Positions 36,418-46,580 are shown, numbered from the stretch's first letter. The stretch: DNA of 64,000 nucleotides from Methylobacterium aquaticum (GCF_016804325.1 NZ_CP043627.1:6603001-6667000); one strand, 5' to 3'. Numbers and translations are program-made. The notes: generated by a model not told the origin, from the letters alone.

Positions 36418-36649
36418 CCAAACCTCCTCGCCGATCGATGCCGGAGTGAAGCCGGGATTTCGGGCGTAAGCGGGGCCGTTTCTTTGCGGTTTCGTGTCGA
36501 GGGGCGGGCCGTGGGCGGTGGCGAGGGCGGGTGCGCCGATACTCCCCCCAACTGGGCCCTCCCCACTGAGCTCTCCCCGGGGTAAGGGCAGCCGAGCCGG
36601 GCGGGACCGCCGCCCGCAAGGCCCAACATTTGCGTGATCCGACGCCGAC

Positions 36650-37294
36650 ATGCCCGACCGCGCAACCCCTCCTGCGGGCTCTCCCGCCCCGGCCTCTTCC
36701 GCTCCGCCGCCGGGCGAGAGCCTCACCATCGCCGTCGTCGACCCGAGCCGCGCCCGGGCCGCGATCCTGGAAGAGGGCCTGCGCGCCGTCGAGGGCGCCC
36801 GGGTCGTGGTCATCCCCGACACCGCCGACCTCCTCGACCGGCTCTCCGCCCTGTCGCCCGACGTGGTGGTGATCCACCTCGAGAGCCCGAGCCGCGACCT
36901 CCTGGAGCAGATGTTCGGGGTCTCGCGCCTGGTCGAGCGGCCGGTGGCGATGTTCGTCGACCGCACCGACACGCCGATGATGCAGGCGGCGGTGGATGCC
37001 GGCATCTCGGCCTACATCGTCGACGGTTTGCGCGCCGAGCGGATCAAGCCGATCATTGAGATCGCGATCCTGCGCTTCAACGCCTTCGCGCGGCTTCAGC
37101 GGGAGCTGACCGAGGCGAAGAGCGAACTGGCCGACCGCAAGCTGATCGAGCGCGCCAAGGGCATCCTGATGAGCGCCAAGGGGCTGACCGAGGACGAGGC
37201 CTACAAGCAGCTCCGGCGCAAGGCCATGAACGAGAAGCGCAAGATCGTCGACATCGCCCGCGCCATCGTCACCGCCGCGGACCTGCTCGGATGA
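36650..37294 (+). CDS. nasT: NasT-like ANTAR-domain antiterminator with altered receiver
   Basis: This 214-aa RNA-binding regulator prevents transcription termination at leader hairpins of nitrate/nitrite assimilation genes. It has a receiver-like domain (residues 25-145; RPVAMFVDRTDTPMMQAAV, AGISAYIVDGL) and an ANTAR domain at the C-terminus (ADRKLIERAKGILMSAKGL, EDEAYKQLRRKAM). At the usual phosphoacceptor position the sequence is VVVIHLESPSRD, with His76 where family members normally have Asp. Its stop overlaps the NasS-like gene (ATGA). In known systems NasS without nitrate holds NasT inactive. No nitrate reductase or transporter gene is in the window. Confidence 0.9.
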   Translation: MPDRATPPAGSPAPASSAPPPGESLTIAVVDPSRARAAILEEGLRAVEGARVVVIPDTADLLDRLSALSPDVVVIHLESPSRDLLEQMFGVSRLVERPVAMFVDRTDTPMMQAAVDAGISAYIVDGLRAERIKPIIEIAILRFNAFARLQRELTEAKSELADRKLIERAKGILMSAKGLTEDEAYKQLRRKAMNEKRKIVDIARAIVTAADLLG

Positions 37295-38292
37295 GGCTGC
37301 AGCTCGGCTACGTCCCGCTCACCGATGCCGCGGTGCTGATCGCCGCGGTGGAGCGCGGCTTCACGGCGGAGGAGGGGCTCGGCGTCGACTTGGTGGCGGC
37401 GCCGTCCTGGGCCACCTTGCGCGACCGCCTGGCGCTGGGCCTCCTCGACGGCGCCCACATGCTGGCGCCCCTGGCGCTCGCCTGCCATTTGGGCTTGAGC
37501 GGACCGCAGGCCCGCCTGATCGCGCCGGCGGCGCTCGCCCGCAACGGCAACGCCGTGACCCTGTCGCTGCCGCTCTGGCAGGCAGTCGCTGCCGAATCCG
37601 ACGCCGTGACGGACGTGGCCCGGGCCCTTGCCCGGGTGGCCGAGGCCCGCGCCGGGGAGGGGCGTCCGCTGACGCTCGGCACCGTCCATCCCTATTCCTC
37701 CCATACCTACCAGTGGCGGCGCCTGCTGGCCCTCGGCGGCAGCTCGCTCGCTTCGGTCCGGCTCGTCGTGGTGCCGCCGCCCCGCACCGTCGCGGCTTTG
37801 GGAAGCGGCGCGATCGACGGGTTCTGCGTCGGTGCGCCCTGGAGCAGCGTCGCCGTCGAGGCCGGGGTCGGCCGCATCGCGGCCCTTGGCAGCGCGATCG
37901 CCCCGGATTGCCCGGAAAAGGTGCTGGCTTTGCCCGCCGAGATGGAGGGCCGCGCCGCCCCGCTCCTGCGCGCCCTGAAGCGCAGCGCCCGCTGGTGCGG
38001 CGATCCGGACAACCGCGGGGACCTGGCCGCCCTACTGGGTGCCCCGCGCCATCTCGGCCTCGATCCGGCGCTGATCCTACGGGGCCTGGCCGGAACGTTG
38101 CGCCCGGCGCCGGGCGGGCCGGTGATCGAGGCCGCTGATTACCTCGTGCTGGGTGAGCGGGAACTCACGCCGGACCCGGCGGCGCTCCGGTGGATGGTCG
38201 ACGAGATGGCGGCGGCGGGGCAGGTCGAGCCTGGGTCGCTGCCGGCCGAGGTGGAAGGCTTGTACAGGGCGGATCTTCTGGCGGCGGCGTAA
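37291..38292 (+). CDS. nasS: NasS-like cytoplasmic nitrate sensor (NrtA/CmpA family)
   Basis: This 333-aa protein belongs to the nitrate/bicarbonate ABC-binding-protein family but starts directly at the mature domain (LQLGYVPLTDAAVLIAAVERG) with no signal peptide. It also shows HMLAPLALACHLGL, TLGTVHPYSSHTYQWRRLL and DGFCVGAPWSSVAV, typical of NrtA and NasS. The absence of a signal and the four-base overlap with nasT identify it as the soluble NasS partner that binds nitrate and releases NasT. The gene order is nasT then nasS. A family A repeat follows. Confidence 0.9.
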   Translation: MRLQLGYVPLTDAAVLIAAVERGFTAEEGLGVDLVAAPSWATLRDRLALGLLDGAHMLAPLALACHLGLSGPQARLIAPAALARNGNAVTLSLPLWQAVAAESDAVTDVARALARVAEARAGEGRPLTLGTVHPYSSHTYQWRRLLALGGSSLASVRLVVVPPPRTVAALGSGAIDGFCVGAPWSSVAVEAGVGRIAALGSAIAPDCPEKVLALPAEMEGRAAPLLRALKRSARWCGDPDNRGDLAALLGAPRHLGLDPALILRGLAGTLRPAPGGPVIEAADYLVLGERELTPDPAALRWMVDEMAAAGQVEPGSLPAEVEGLYRADLLAAA

Positions 38293-38357
38293 TTCCCTAT
38301 TCCCGGGTGGATGGGGCAGCTGCCTGTAAGAGCCTGTCTGCTTGATCCAAGCACTTA

Positions 38358-38501
38358 CTCCCACACACGACCTCATCCTGAGGTGTCAGTCGGTGGAAAA
38401 TCGACTGACCACGAAGGAAGGCTCCAGGGATCGCGAATACTTCTGGAGACCTCCTTCGAGGCTCCTTTCAGTCGCACCTCAGGATGAGGTCGCGAGAGGG
38501 A
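38358..38501. repeat. Family A palindromic intergenic repeat, copy 3
   Basis: Outer pair CCTCATCCTGAGGTG / CACCTCAGGATGAGG, with an inner pair (ACGAAGGAAGGCTCCAG / CTGGAGACCTCCTTCG) carrying a few mismatches, so this copy is more diverged than the others. A further 9-bp inverted pair (AGAGCCTGT at 38329-38337, ACAGGCTCT at 38538-38546) flanks it. From 38550 to 38879 (about 330 bp) I see no gene or recognisable site. Confidence 0.85.
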
Positions 38502-38879
38502 TGGAAAAGGTCGTTGCAGATAAATTTCGCAAGTCAAACAGGCTCTAAGAGTTTATGTGAGTTGGCTGACCGGAGCGAGACCCCTCGATGTCATCCAGGG
38601 CTGCTAAAGCGGAACCCGGGACGACCTACAGAGATGTCGGCCTCTGTACGGATCGAGTGGCGCGATCGCTCGAACAGGCTCTCGAGCACAAGATGCGAAG
38701 GGCCGTCGGCGATCGCGCATGGGTGAACAGCTGCTTTGCTCGACTGCGACAGCCCTGCCCGCGGAAGGGGGCAGGTGCGGTTCCCATCCGCCCCGCACCC
38801 GCTCGCCGGAGTCGGGGACGACGCGGGGACATATCGGCGCTCGTGCCGGGACGACCGGCGCGACAGGTCGGGCCGCCTC

Positions 38880-39827
38880 TCAATACCCCCGCGCCACGTC
38901 CACCGCCTGCGGGATGCGACCCGTCGCGCGATAGGCCCGCACGTTGGCCGCGACGATGCCGGCCGCGCTCGCCGGGGTGGTCGGCCCGGAGATGTGCGGC
39001 AGCACGGTCACGCCGGGATGGCGCCAGAGGGGAGATTCCGCCGGCAGCGGCTCGACCTCGAACACGTCGAGCACCGCGTGGGAGAGGTGGCCCGCATCGA
39101 GGGCGGCCAGCAGCGCGTCGGTCGCGACGATCGGCCCGCGGCCGAAATTGATCAGCGCCGCCCCCGGCTTCATCGCGGAGATCCGCCCGGCCTCGAGGAG
39201 GCCGCGCGTCTCCTCGGTCAGCGGCAGCAGGCAGACCGCGATGTCGCTCGAGGCCAGCAGGCCGGCCAGGCCCTCCGGCCCCGAGAAGCCCGTCACCCCC
39301 GGCGGCACGTCCTTGGGCGAGCGGCTCCAGGCCGCGACGTTGAAACCCGCCCCGACCAGCCGCTCCGCCGCTGCGGTCCCGAGCGTTCCGAGGCCGAGGA
39401 TCCCGACCGTCGTCTCCCCCGGCGGGCGATAGGCGAGCTGGCGCCAGGTCCCGGCCTCCTGCTGGCGCCGATAGGCCGGCATGTCGCGCTGCAGGTAGTA
39501 GGTCCAGGCCAGCACCGCCTCGGCCATGGTGCGGGCGAGTTCCGGATCGACCAGACGGACGATCGGCACGCCGCTTCGTCCGAGATCGCGTACCAGCCGC
39601 TCGACCCCGGCCCACAGGCTGTGGATCCAGGCGAGGTTCGGCAGCAGCGCCACCTCGGCGGGATCGGGATTGGCCACGATGGCGATCCGGATCGCGGCGC
39701 GCTCCTCCACGCTCAGGAGCCGGAACGGCCGGATGGTCTCCTCGGGGAGAGCCGCCCCGAGTGCCGCCAGGAACTCGGCCTCCTCCTCGGCGTCGAGATT
39801 GCCGACGAACGCGATCGTCTCGGACAT
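38880..39827 (-). CDS. D-2-hydroxyacid dehydrogenase (GhrA-like glyoxylate/hydroxypyruvate reductase)
   Basis: This 315-aa NAD(P)H-dependent enzyme reduces 2-oxoacids such as glyoxylate or hydroxypyruvate. It carries the NAD-binding GILGLGTLGTAAAERL, the substrate-site FGRGPIV segment with catalytic-region residues, and the C-terminal HPGVTVLPHISGPT with the conserved histidine. It fits the GhrA subgroup in length. It starts 12 bp after the aminotransferase stop on the same strand, so the pair could convert an amino acid to an oxo-acid and then to a hydroxyacid. Symbol withheld because substrate is not shown. Confidence 0.9.
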   Translation of the reverse strand: MSETIAFVGNLDAEEEAEFLAALGAALPEETIRPFRLLSVEERAAIRIAIVANPDPAEVALLPNLAWIHSLWAGVERLVRDLGRSGVPIVRLVDPELARTMAEAVLAWTYYLQRDMPAYRRQQEAGTWRQLAYRPPGETTVGILGLGTLGTAAAERLVGAGFNVAAWSRSPKDVPPGVTGFSGPEGLAGLLASSDIAVCLLPLTEETRGLLEAGRISAMKPGAALINFGRGPIVATDALLAALDAGHLSHAVLDVFEVEPLPAESPLWRHPGVTVLPHISGPTTPASAAGIVAANVRAYRATGRIPQAVDVARGY

Positions 39828-39839
39828 CGGACCCTCTCC

Positions 39840-41045
39840 TCAGCGGCTCAGCACGGGGGTGAGGCGGGCCACCGCCTCGCGGGCGAGGCCCGGGCTGATG
39901 GCAAAGCACAGGCGGATGAAGCCCTCGCCCTCGGGCCCGAAGGCGGTGCCGGGCGCGACGCCGACCTTCGCCTCCTCGAGCAGCCGGAAGGCGATGGCGA
40001 GGCTGGTCTCCTCGGGGCGCGGGGTGCCGGGGCCGGCGACCCGGGCCATCAGGTAGAAGGCCCCTTCCGGCACCGACACGGTGACGCCGGGCAGCCGCGA
40101 CAGGCCCGCGACCAGGATCTCGCGGCTCTCGGCGCAGCGGGCGACCATCTGGCGGATGAAGCCGTCGCCCTCTTCCAGGGCGGTGACGGCCGCGTGCTGG
40201 ATGAAGGTCGGGATCGAGGTGGTGTTGTACTGGCCGAGCTTGGCGAAGGTCGGCGCCAATCCCCGCGGGGCGATCAGCCAGCCGGCGCGCCAGCCGGTCA
40301 TCGCCCAGTTCTTCGAGAAGGTGTTGGTGACGATCAGCCGGTCATCCTCGGTGCAGATCTGCAGGAAGGACGGCGCGATGGCGTTGCCGTAGGTGAAGTG
40401 GGCGTAGACCTCGTCGGAGAGGATCCACAGGTCCCGCGCCCGGGCGAGATCGCGAAGGGCCTTCATCTCCTCGAGCGGCATGGTCCAGCCGGTCGGGTTC
40501 GAGGGCGAGTTCACCACGATCACGCGGGTGCGCGGGGTGATCGCCGCCTCGATGTCGGCGAGCGGCAGGGCGAAGCGCCCGTCGCCCTGCACCCGGTAGG
40601 GCACCGTCACCGGGACGCCGCCGGTGATGCGCACGGCCTCCGCCAGGTTCGGCCAGGCGGGCGAGGGGATGATGATCTCGTCGCCGGGTTCCAGCAGGGC
40701 TTGCGCGGCCTGCATGATCGCGTTCATGCCGCCGGCGGTGACGGCGAACCGATCGGCCGGGATCTCCACGCCCCAGTGCCGGGCGTGATAGGCGCTCAAC
40801 GCCTCGCGCAGGCGGGGGATGCCGAGCGAGGTGGCGTAGCGGGTATGGCCCGCCAGCATCGCCTTGTGGGCCGCCTCGACGATGAAGGGCGGCGTCGGCA
40901 GGTCGCCCTCGCCGATCCACAGCTTGACCACGTCCGGGTCGTCCCGGCCGCGATCGGCGACGAGGCCGATCTGGCTCGTGCCGATGCCGCGCATCCGCGG
41001 CGAGAGGCCGGCGGCGAGGTCCGGGGTGGTGTCCGCGTGGGTCAT
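39840..41045 (-). CDS. Class I/II PLP-dependent aminotransferase
   Basis: This 401-aa fold-type I aminotransferase has the PLP-pocket segments VTAGGMNAIMQAA, IIPSPAWPNLAEAVRI, VVNSPSNPTGW, the ILSDEVYAHFTYG aspartate/tyrosine stretch and the Schiff-base lysine in TNTFSKNWAMTGWRAGW, followed by a C-terminal carboxylate-binding arginine (IRLCFA). The specific amino acid is not evident; the group includes aspartate and aromatic enzymes. The ATG at 41045 is preferred over an upstream one at 41150 that lies inside a tandem repeat. It heads an operon with the hydroxyacid dehydrogenase. Confidence 0.9.
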   Translation of the reverse strand: MTHADTTPDLAAGLSPRMRGIGTSQIGLVADRGRDDPDVVKLWIGEGDLPTPPFIVEAAHKAMLAGHTRYATSLGIPRLREALSAYHARHWGVEIPADRFAVTAGGMNAIMQAAQALLEPGDEIIIPSPAWPNLAEAVRITGGVPVTVPYRVQGDGRFALPLADIEAAITPRTRVIVVNSPSNPTGWTMPLEEMKALRDLARARDLWILSDEVYAHFTYGNAIAPSFLQICTEDDRLIVTNTFSKNWAMTGWRAGWLIAPRGLAPTFAKLGQYNTTSIPTFIQHAAVTALEEGDGFIRQMVARCAESREILVAGLSRLPGVTVSVPEGAFYLMARVAGPGTPRPEETSLAIAFRLLEEAKVGVAPGTAFGPEGEGFIRLCFAISPGLAREAVARLTPVLSR

Positions 41046-41133
41046 CAGTGGCTCGTGCCCTCGTAGGGTGGCAGGCGTGTCGGCTGAAATCCTCCATAGC
41101 ACCGGCGGGGCGAGGCGCGAGCCGTGCGCCGCG

Positions 41134-41189
41134 CATGGGTGGCGATTCATGGGTGGCGATTCATGGATCGCGATTCATGGGCGGCGATC
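41134..41189. repeat. 14-bp tandem repeat, four copies, in a divergent promoter region
   Basis: Four consecutive 14-bp units run at 41134-41147, 41148-41161, 41162-41175 and 41176-41189. The first two are identical (CATGGGTGGCGATT); the third and fourth differ at two or three positions. They sit between the leftward aminotransferase and the rightward hydrolase. Each unit contains an ATG, and copy-number change could alter promoter spacing. Confidence 0.85.
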
Positions 41190-41264
41190 GAAGCGTGAGG
41201 GTGGATCGGACCGGCGAGACCGCTACAACGGGTTCAAGAACGAACAACCGGAGGAAACATCACC

Positions 41265-42065
41265 GTGACGGTCAATCGCAGAACGGCCCTGGCGGGCGTC
41301 TCCGCCCTCGCCGCCACGCTCGCGCCGGGCGCCGGGCAGGCGCAAAGTCCGGCGCCGAAAACCTACGTGCTGGTGCATGGCGCCTATGGCGGCGGCTGGA
41401 TCTGGCGCGACGTCGCCACCGCCTTGCGCGGCCAGGGGCACCGGGTCTTCACGCCGACCCAGACCGGGCTCGGCGAGCGCAGCCACCTGCTGTCGCGCCA
41501 GATCACCGTCGACACCCATATCGAGGACGTGGCGAACCTGATCACGTTCGAGGACCTGCGCGACGTCATCCTGGTCGGGCATTCCTACGGCGGCATGGCG
41601 GTGACCGGGGTCGCCGACCGCCTGACCGACCGGATCCGCCACGTCGTCTATCTCGACGCGCTGATCCCCGAGAACGGCGACACCGCCTTCACGATCCTGC
41701 CCGCCGGCATGGCCGATGCCCGGCGGAAGACGGTGATGGAGCAGGGCGCGAGCGTCGCCCTGCCGGTCCCCGGCCCGGAGGCCTTCCCGATTCCGGCGGG
41801 TCCGGCCAAGGACTGGTTCCACCAGCGCCTGCGGCCGCACCCGATCGGCACCTACGAGAGCCCGGTGCGGCTCACGAAACCCGCCGGTGCCGGTCTGCCG
41901 GTGACCTACGTCGCCTACACCAATCCGGCGCTCGCCGCGATCGAGCCGAGCCGGCAGCGGGCCAAGGCCAAGGCCGGCTGGCAGTACCGGGAACTGGCGG
42001 TGCCGCACGATGTCGAGGTGCCGAACCCGGAGAAGGTTGTCGAGGTGCTGGCGGGGGTGGGGTAG
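41265..42065 (+). CDS. Exported alpha/beta hydrolase
   Basis: This 266-aa alpha/beta-hydrolase-fold protein (esterase/salicylate-esterase-like) starts with an export signal carrying a twin-arginine-like NRRTALAG and a hydrophobic core ending in AGQAQ. It has the oxyanion-hole motif VLVHGAYGGGWIW, the nucleophile elbow VGHSYGG, an acid in the YLDALIPENGD region and a late histidine (VPHDVE). The substrate is unknown; the sequence resembles plant methyl-salicylate-esterase-type proteins that bacteria also carry. The start is GTG at 41265 after CCGGAGGAAAC. Confidence 0.88.
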   Translation: MTVNRRTALAGVSALAATLAPGAGQAQSPAPKTYVLVHGAYGGGWIWRDVATALRGQGHRVFTPTQTGLGERSHLLSRQITVDTHIEDVANLITFEDLRDVILVGHSYGGMAVTGVADRLTDRIRHVVYLDALIPENGDTAFTILPAGMADARRKTVMEQGASVALPVPGPEAFPIPAGPAKDWFHQRLRPHPIGTYESPVRLTKPAGAGLPVTYVAYTNPALAAIEPSRQRAKAKAGWQYRELAVPHDVEVPNPEKVVEVLAGVG

Positions 42066-42111
42066 GGTCGTGCTTCGGGGTTTTTCCGCCGACGGGCGTC
42101 ACACCCTCCGA

Positions 42112-42249
42112 GTCATTCCGGGACCGCGAAAGCGGAGCCCGGAATCCAGAACCGTAGGTGGTGCAGAACGAAGCAGAACGCGCCCCGCTCTATTCTGAAG
42201 ATCCTGAGTGTCTGGATTCCGGGCTCCGCTTTCGCGGCCCCGGAATGAC
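42112..42249. repeat. Family B palindromic intergenic repeat, copy 2
   Basis: Starts GTCATTCCGGGACCGCGAAA and ends TTCGCGGCCCCGGAATGAC. Each end forms a hairpin with GAGCCCGGAAT/ATTCCGGGCTC, and the two ends are complementary. It lies between the convergent hydrolase and transporter genes. Confidence 0.9.
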
Positions 42250-42350
42250 ATGGTGGGCTCCAGGTCTTGCAGCCCACATCGAGAGGGCTCAGAGGAATTC
42301 GGTTGATCGGGCCGGCGGCCGCCAATCGACGGCCGCCGGCCCTCCCGCGG

Positions 42351-43664
42351 TTACGCCGCCTTGCCGGTCGGCAGGGCCACGGCCGTGGGCTCCTCGACCA
42401 AGTCCTCCGTCCCCTCCTGCATCTCGCCCTGCCAGCGGGCGACCGCGGCGGTGGCGAGCCCGTTGCCCAGCACGTTGGTGACGGTGCGGCCCATGTCGAG
42501 GATCTGGTCGACCCCCATGATCAGCAGGATGCCGGCGGCGGGCAGGCCGAACATCGGCACGGTGGCGGCGACCACGACCAGCGAGGCGCGCGGCACGCCG
42601 GCGATGCCCTTGCTGGTCACCATCATGACGAGCAGCATGGTCAACTGCTCGGTGATGCCGAGATGGATGCCGAAGGCCTGGGCGATGAACAGCGAGGCGA
42701 GCGCCTGGTACATCATCGAGCCGTCGAGGTTGAACGAGTAGCCGAGCGGCAGCACGAAGCCGGTGACGCGGGGGCGCACGCCGAACTTCTCCAGCACCTC
42801 GACGGTGCGCGGGAAGGCGGCCTCGCTGCTGGCGGTCGAGAAGGCGACGATCATCGGGGTGCGCAGCAGGCGCAGCAACCGCACGACGCCGTGGCCGAGC
42901 ACCAGCCAGCCGGCGCCGATCAGCAGCGCCCACAGGACGGCCAGCCCGAGATAGAACACGGCGATGAACTTGCCGTAATCGATCAGCACGCCGAGGCCCT
43001 GGGTGGTGATCACAGAGGCCATGGCGGCGAAGACCGCCAGCGGTGCCACCTTCATCACCGCGTCGGTGACCTTGAACATCACCGCGGCGAGCCCGTTCAG
43101 CATGTGGATCATCGGATCGGCGTAGCGGCGGTCGATCGCGCTGAGGCCGAAGCCGAAGAACACCGAGAAGACCAGGATCTGCAGCACCTCGTTCGTCGCC
43201 ATCGCCGAGACGATGCTGGTCGGGAAGACGTGGGTGATGAATTCGCGCAGGTTGATCGAGGCGGCCTTGAGCCCGGTCTGCGCCGCGGCGTCCGGCAGCG
43301 GCAGGCCGAGGCTGGCGCCGGGCTGGAAGATGTTGGCGACGAGGAAGCCGAGCGACAGCGAGACGATCGAGGCGGTGATGAACCAGCCCATGGCGAAGCC
43401 CGCGACGCGGCCGACCGCCTTGGTGTCGCCGAAGCTCGCGATGCCCGACACGATCGTGGCGAAGACCAGCGGCGCGATGATCATCTTGATCAGCCGCAGG
43501 AAGATGTCGGTGCCGATGGTGAAGTAGCCGGCGATCTCCTTCGCCTCGGCGGGTGTCGCGGCCATGCCGTGCAGGACCGCGCCGACCGCGACACCGAGGA
43601 CGAGGCCGATCCCGGTATAGAGCGTCAGCCGGCCCGAGCCTTTGGTCGATTCAACCTGTGCCAT
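42351..43664 (-). CDS. dctA: Dicarboxylate/amino acid:cation symporter (DctA/GltP family)
   Basis: This 437-aa inner-membrane transporter of the DAACS/SDF family imports C4-dicarboxylates or acidic amino acids with protons or sodium. It shows eight hydrophobic segments plus re-entrant loops, with the serine-rich hairpin STASSEAAFPRTVEVLEKFGV (split at its conserved SSEAAFP core), GYSFNLDGSMMY in place of NMDGT, and GIAGVPRASLVV. Length is normal. Position downstream of an aspartase gene (gap 118 bp) favours aspartate, fumarate or succinate as substrates; symbol given by family resemblance. Confidence 0.9.
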   Translation of the reverse strand: MAQVESTKGSGRLTLYTGIGLVLGVAVGAVLHGMAATPAEAKEIAGYFTIGTDIFLRLIKMIIAPLVFATIVSGIASFGDTKAVGRVAGFAMGWFITASIVSLSLGFLVANIFQPGASLGLPLPDAAAQTGLKAASINLREFITHVFPTSIVSAMATNEVLQILVFSVFFGFGLSAIDRRYADPMIHMLNGLAAVMFKVTDAVMKVAPLAVFAAMASVITTQGLGVLIDYGKFIAVFYLGLAVLWALLIGAGWLVLGHGVVRLLRLLRTPMIVAFSTASSEAAFPRTVEVLEKFGVRPRVTGFVLPLGYSFNLDGSMMYQALASLFIAQAFGIHLGITEQLTMLLVMMVTSKGIAGVPRASLVVVAATVPMFGLPAAGILLIMGVDQILDMGRTVTNVLGNGLATAAVARWQGEMQEGTEDLVEEPTAVALPTGKAA

Positions 43665-43782
43665 TGTTCGTGTTCCTCCCGAGGGTGAACGGATGTGCGG
43701 GAAGAGCCCCGGGCGCGACTCTGCGTGCCCGAGGTCTCCCGCGGATGTCTGGCGTTTCCGTCCGTGATGGTGTGGCGGCGCG

Positions 43783-45198
<1,416 letters not shown>

Positions 45199-45382
45199 CA
45201 AAACTCTCCTGACGTGCGGCCGCGATCCGGCCCGCCGGGGGGCGGCAGGAGCGTCAAGGCCACGTCGAAGGGACGAGGGGCCGGGACATGCGGGGCGGTT
45301 CGTCGAGAAGCCGCGGCGCCGTCACCGGATGGCGGCGGGATAATCCCGGCCGCGTCAGGGCGCCAATGCTATGTTTGCCAAG

Positions 45383-45405
45383 AACTATTCCGGATCCGAA
45401 TAGTT
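45383..45405. promoter_or_regulatory. ATTC-N7-GAAT palindrome upstream of aspA
   Basis: AACTATTC (45383-45390) and GAATAGTT (45398-45405) are perfect 8-bp inverted arms around the 7-bp centre CGGATCC. ATTC-N7-GAAT fits the T-N11-A rule of LysR-type operators. It overlaps the last codons and stop of the LysR-type gene and lies about 185 bp upstream of aspA. An alternative reading is a weak hairpin ending the lysR transcript. Confidence 0.5.
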
Positions 45406-46284
45406 TGGCGGATCCTCCGCGGCGACGGCCCAGACCTCGTCGAGGAAGGAGCGGTGGCGCTCGGCGCTGCGATAGAGCCGGACGTCCATCGGCATCTCGC
45501 GTCCGAGCACCGTGAGCGCCCCGGCGCGGATTTCCGGCTCGACCAGGCTGCGCGGCAGCCAGGCGATGCCGTGGCCGCCGAGCGCCATCGAGCGCAGGGC
45601 CTCGGCCATCGAGTTCTCGTTGGTGTGGACCGGGTAGGTCGCCGGCGCGTCGTCACCGGATTGCGCGATGCCGGCGAGGCGCCCGAGGAACGAGCCGCGG
45701 GAATATTGCAGCAGCGGCAGCCGGCCCTTGGCGTCCGGCACCAGCCCGCGCGGGGAGGCGACCGCCGCGAGGCTGTCGCGGCCGACGATCCGGCAGGGAT
45801 AGCGCTCGGGATCGAGGGGGATCGGGATGCCCGGATGGTGATAGGTCAGGAGCAGGTCGTAGCCGCCCTCGACCAGCGCCTGGACGCAGATGTTGAAGTT
45901 GTCCGGCAGCACCCGGCTCGCCACCGGCCCGAGCGCATCGCGGATCCGGCCGAGCCAGCGCGGCAGGAACGACAGGCAGAGCGAGTGGAGCGCCGTGATC
46001 GTCACCACCGGCAGCCCGGCGCCGTCGCTGCGGGCGCGGAAATCCGCCCGGCTCAAGGTGAGGAGCCGCACCACCTCCTCGGCGGTCTCCAGGAACTGGC
46101 GCCCGTCGGCGGTGAGCGTGATCGGGTAGGTGCTGCGGTCGAGGAGCGCGGTGCCGAGCCAGACTTCGAGCGAGCGGATGCGCCGGCTGAACGCCGACTG
46201 GGTCACCGCGCGGGCCTCCGCCGAGCGCGAGAAGCTGCGGGTCTCGGCGAGGCTCAGGAAGTCCTCGATCCACTTGAGTTCCAT
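45385..46284 (-). CDS. LysR-family transcriptional regulator
   Basis: This 299-aa regulator has an N-terminal winged helix (WIEDFLSLAETRSFSRSAEA, VTQSAFSRRIRSLE) and a C-terminal periplasmic-binding-like effector domain (VVTITALHSLCLSFLP, SMAEALRSMALGGHGIAWLP). The N-terminus resembles the HypT/YjiE-like subgroup. It lies upstream of aspA and the dicarboxylate transporter on the same strand and is the obvious candidate regulator of that cluster. ATG at 46284. Confidence 0.92.
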   Translation of the reverse strand: MELKWIEDFLSLAETRSFSRSAEARAVTQSAFSRRIRSLEVWLGTALLDRSTYPITLTADGRQFLETAEEVVRLLTLSRADFRARSDGAGLPVVTITALHSLCLSFLPRWLGRIRDALGPVASRVLPDNFNICVQALVEGGYDLLLTYHHPGIPIPLDPERYPCRIVGRDSLAAVASPRGLVPDAKGRLPLLQYSRGSFLGRLAGIAQSGDDAPATYPVHTNENSMAEALRSMALGGHGIAWLPRSLVEPEIRAGALTVLGREMPMDVRLYRSAERHRSFLDEVWAVAAEDPPNYSDPE

Positions 46285-46400
46285 CGCGGGCGTCCGGGTC
46301 GGCGGGGCCGGCCGCCGTCACTCACCCCGCTTCACACGACAGGACGCGTCCGGGCAAGACAGCAGATTGAGACGGCCCCTCGCGCCCGTACGCCCTCAGG

Positions 46401-46536
46401 GTCATTCCGGGGCCGCGCAGCGGAGCCCGGAATCCAGAGCCTCAGGTTGTGGAGAACGAAGCGGGACGCTCCTCGCTCGATCCTGAACGACCCGCGGTTC
46501 TGGATCCCGGGCTCCGCTGCGCGGCCCCGGGATGAC
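46401..46536. repeat. Family B palindromic intergenic repeat, copy 3
   Basis: Begins GTCATTCCGGGGCCGCGCAG and ends CGCGGCCCCGGGATGAC, with internal GGAGCCCGGAAT / ATCCCGGGCTCC. It lies 45 bp from the broken end of a truncated P-loop kinase gene. Confidence 0.88.
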
Positions 46537-46580
46537 CCTGTGGGGTGGAGAGGTGAGGGCTACTCCTGATATCGGGCGGA

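Noticed and set aside
38588..39151. Plus-strand open frame at 38.6-39.2 kb
   Set aside because: Proline/arginine-rich shadow overlapping the dehydrogenase gene; no start signal.
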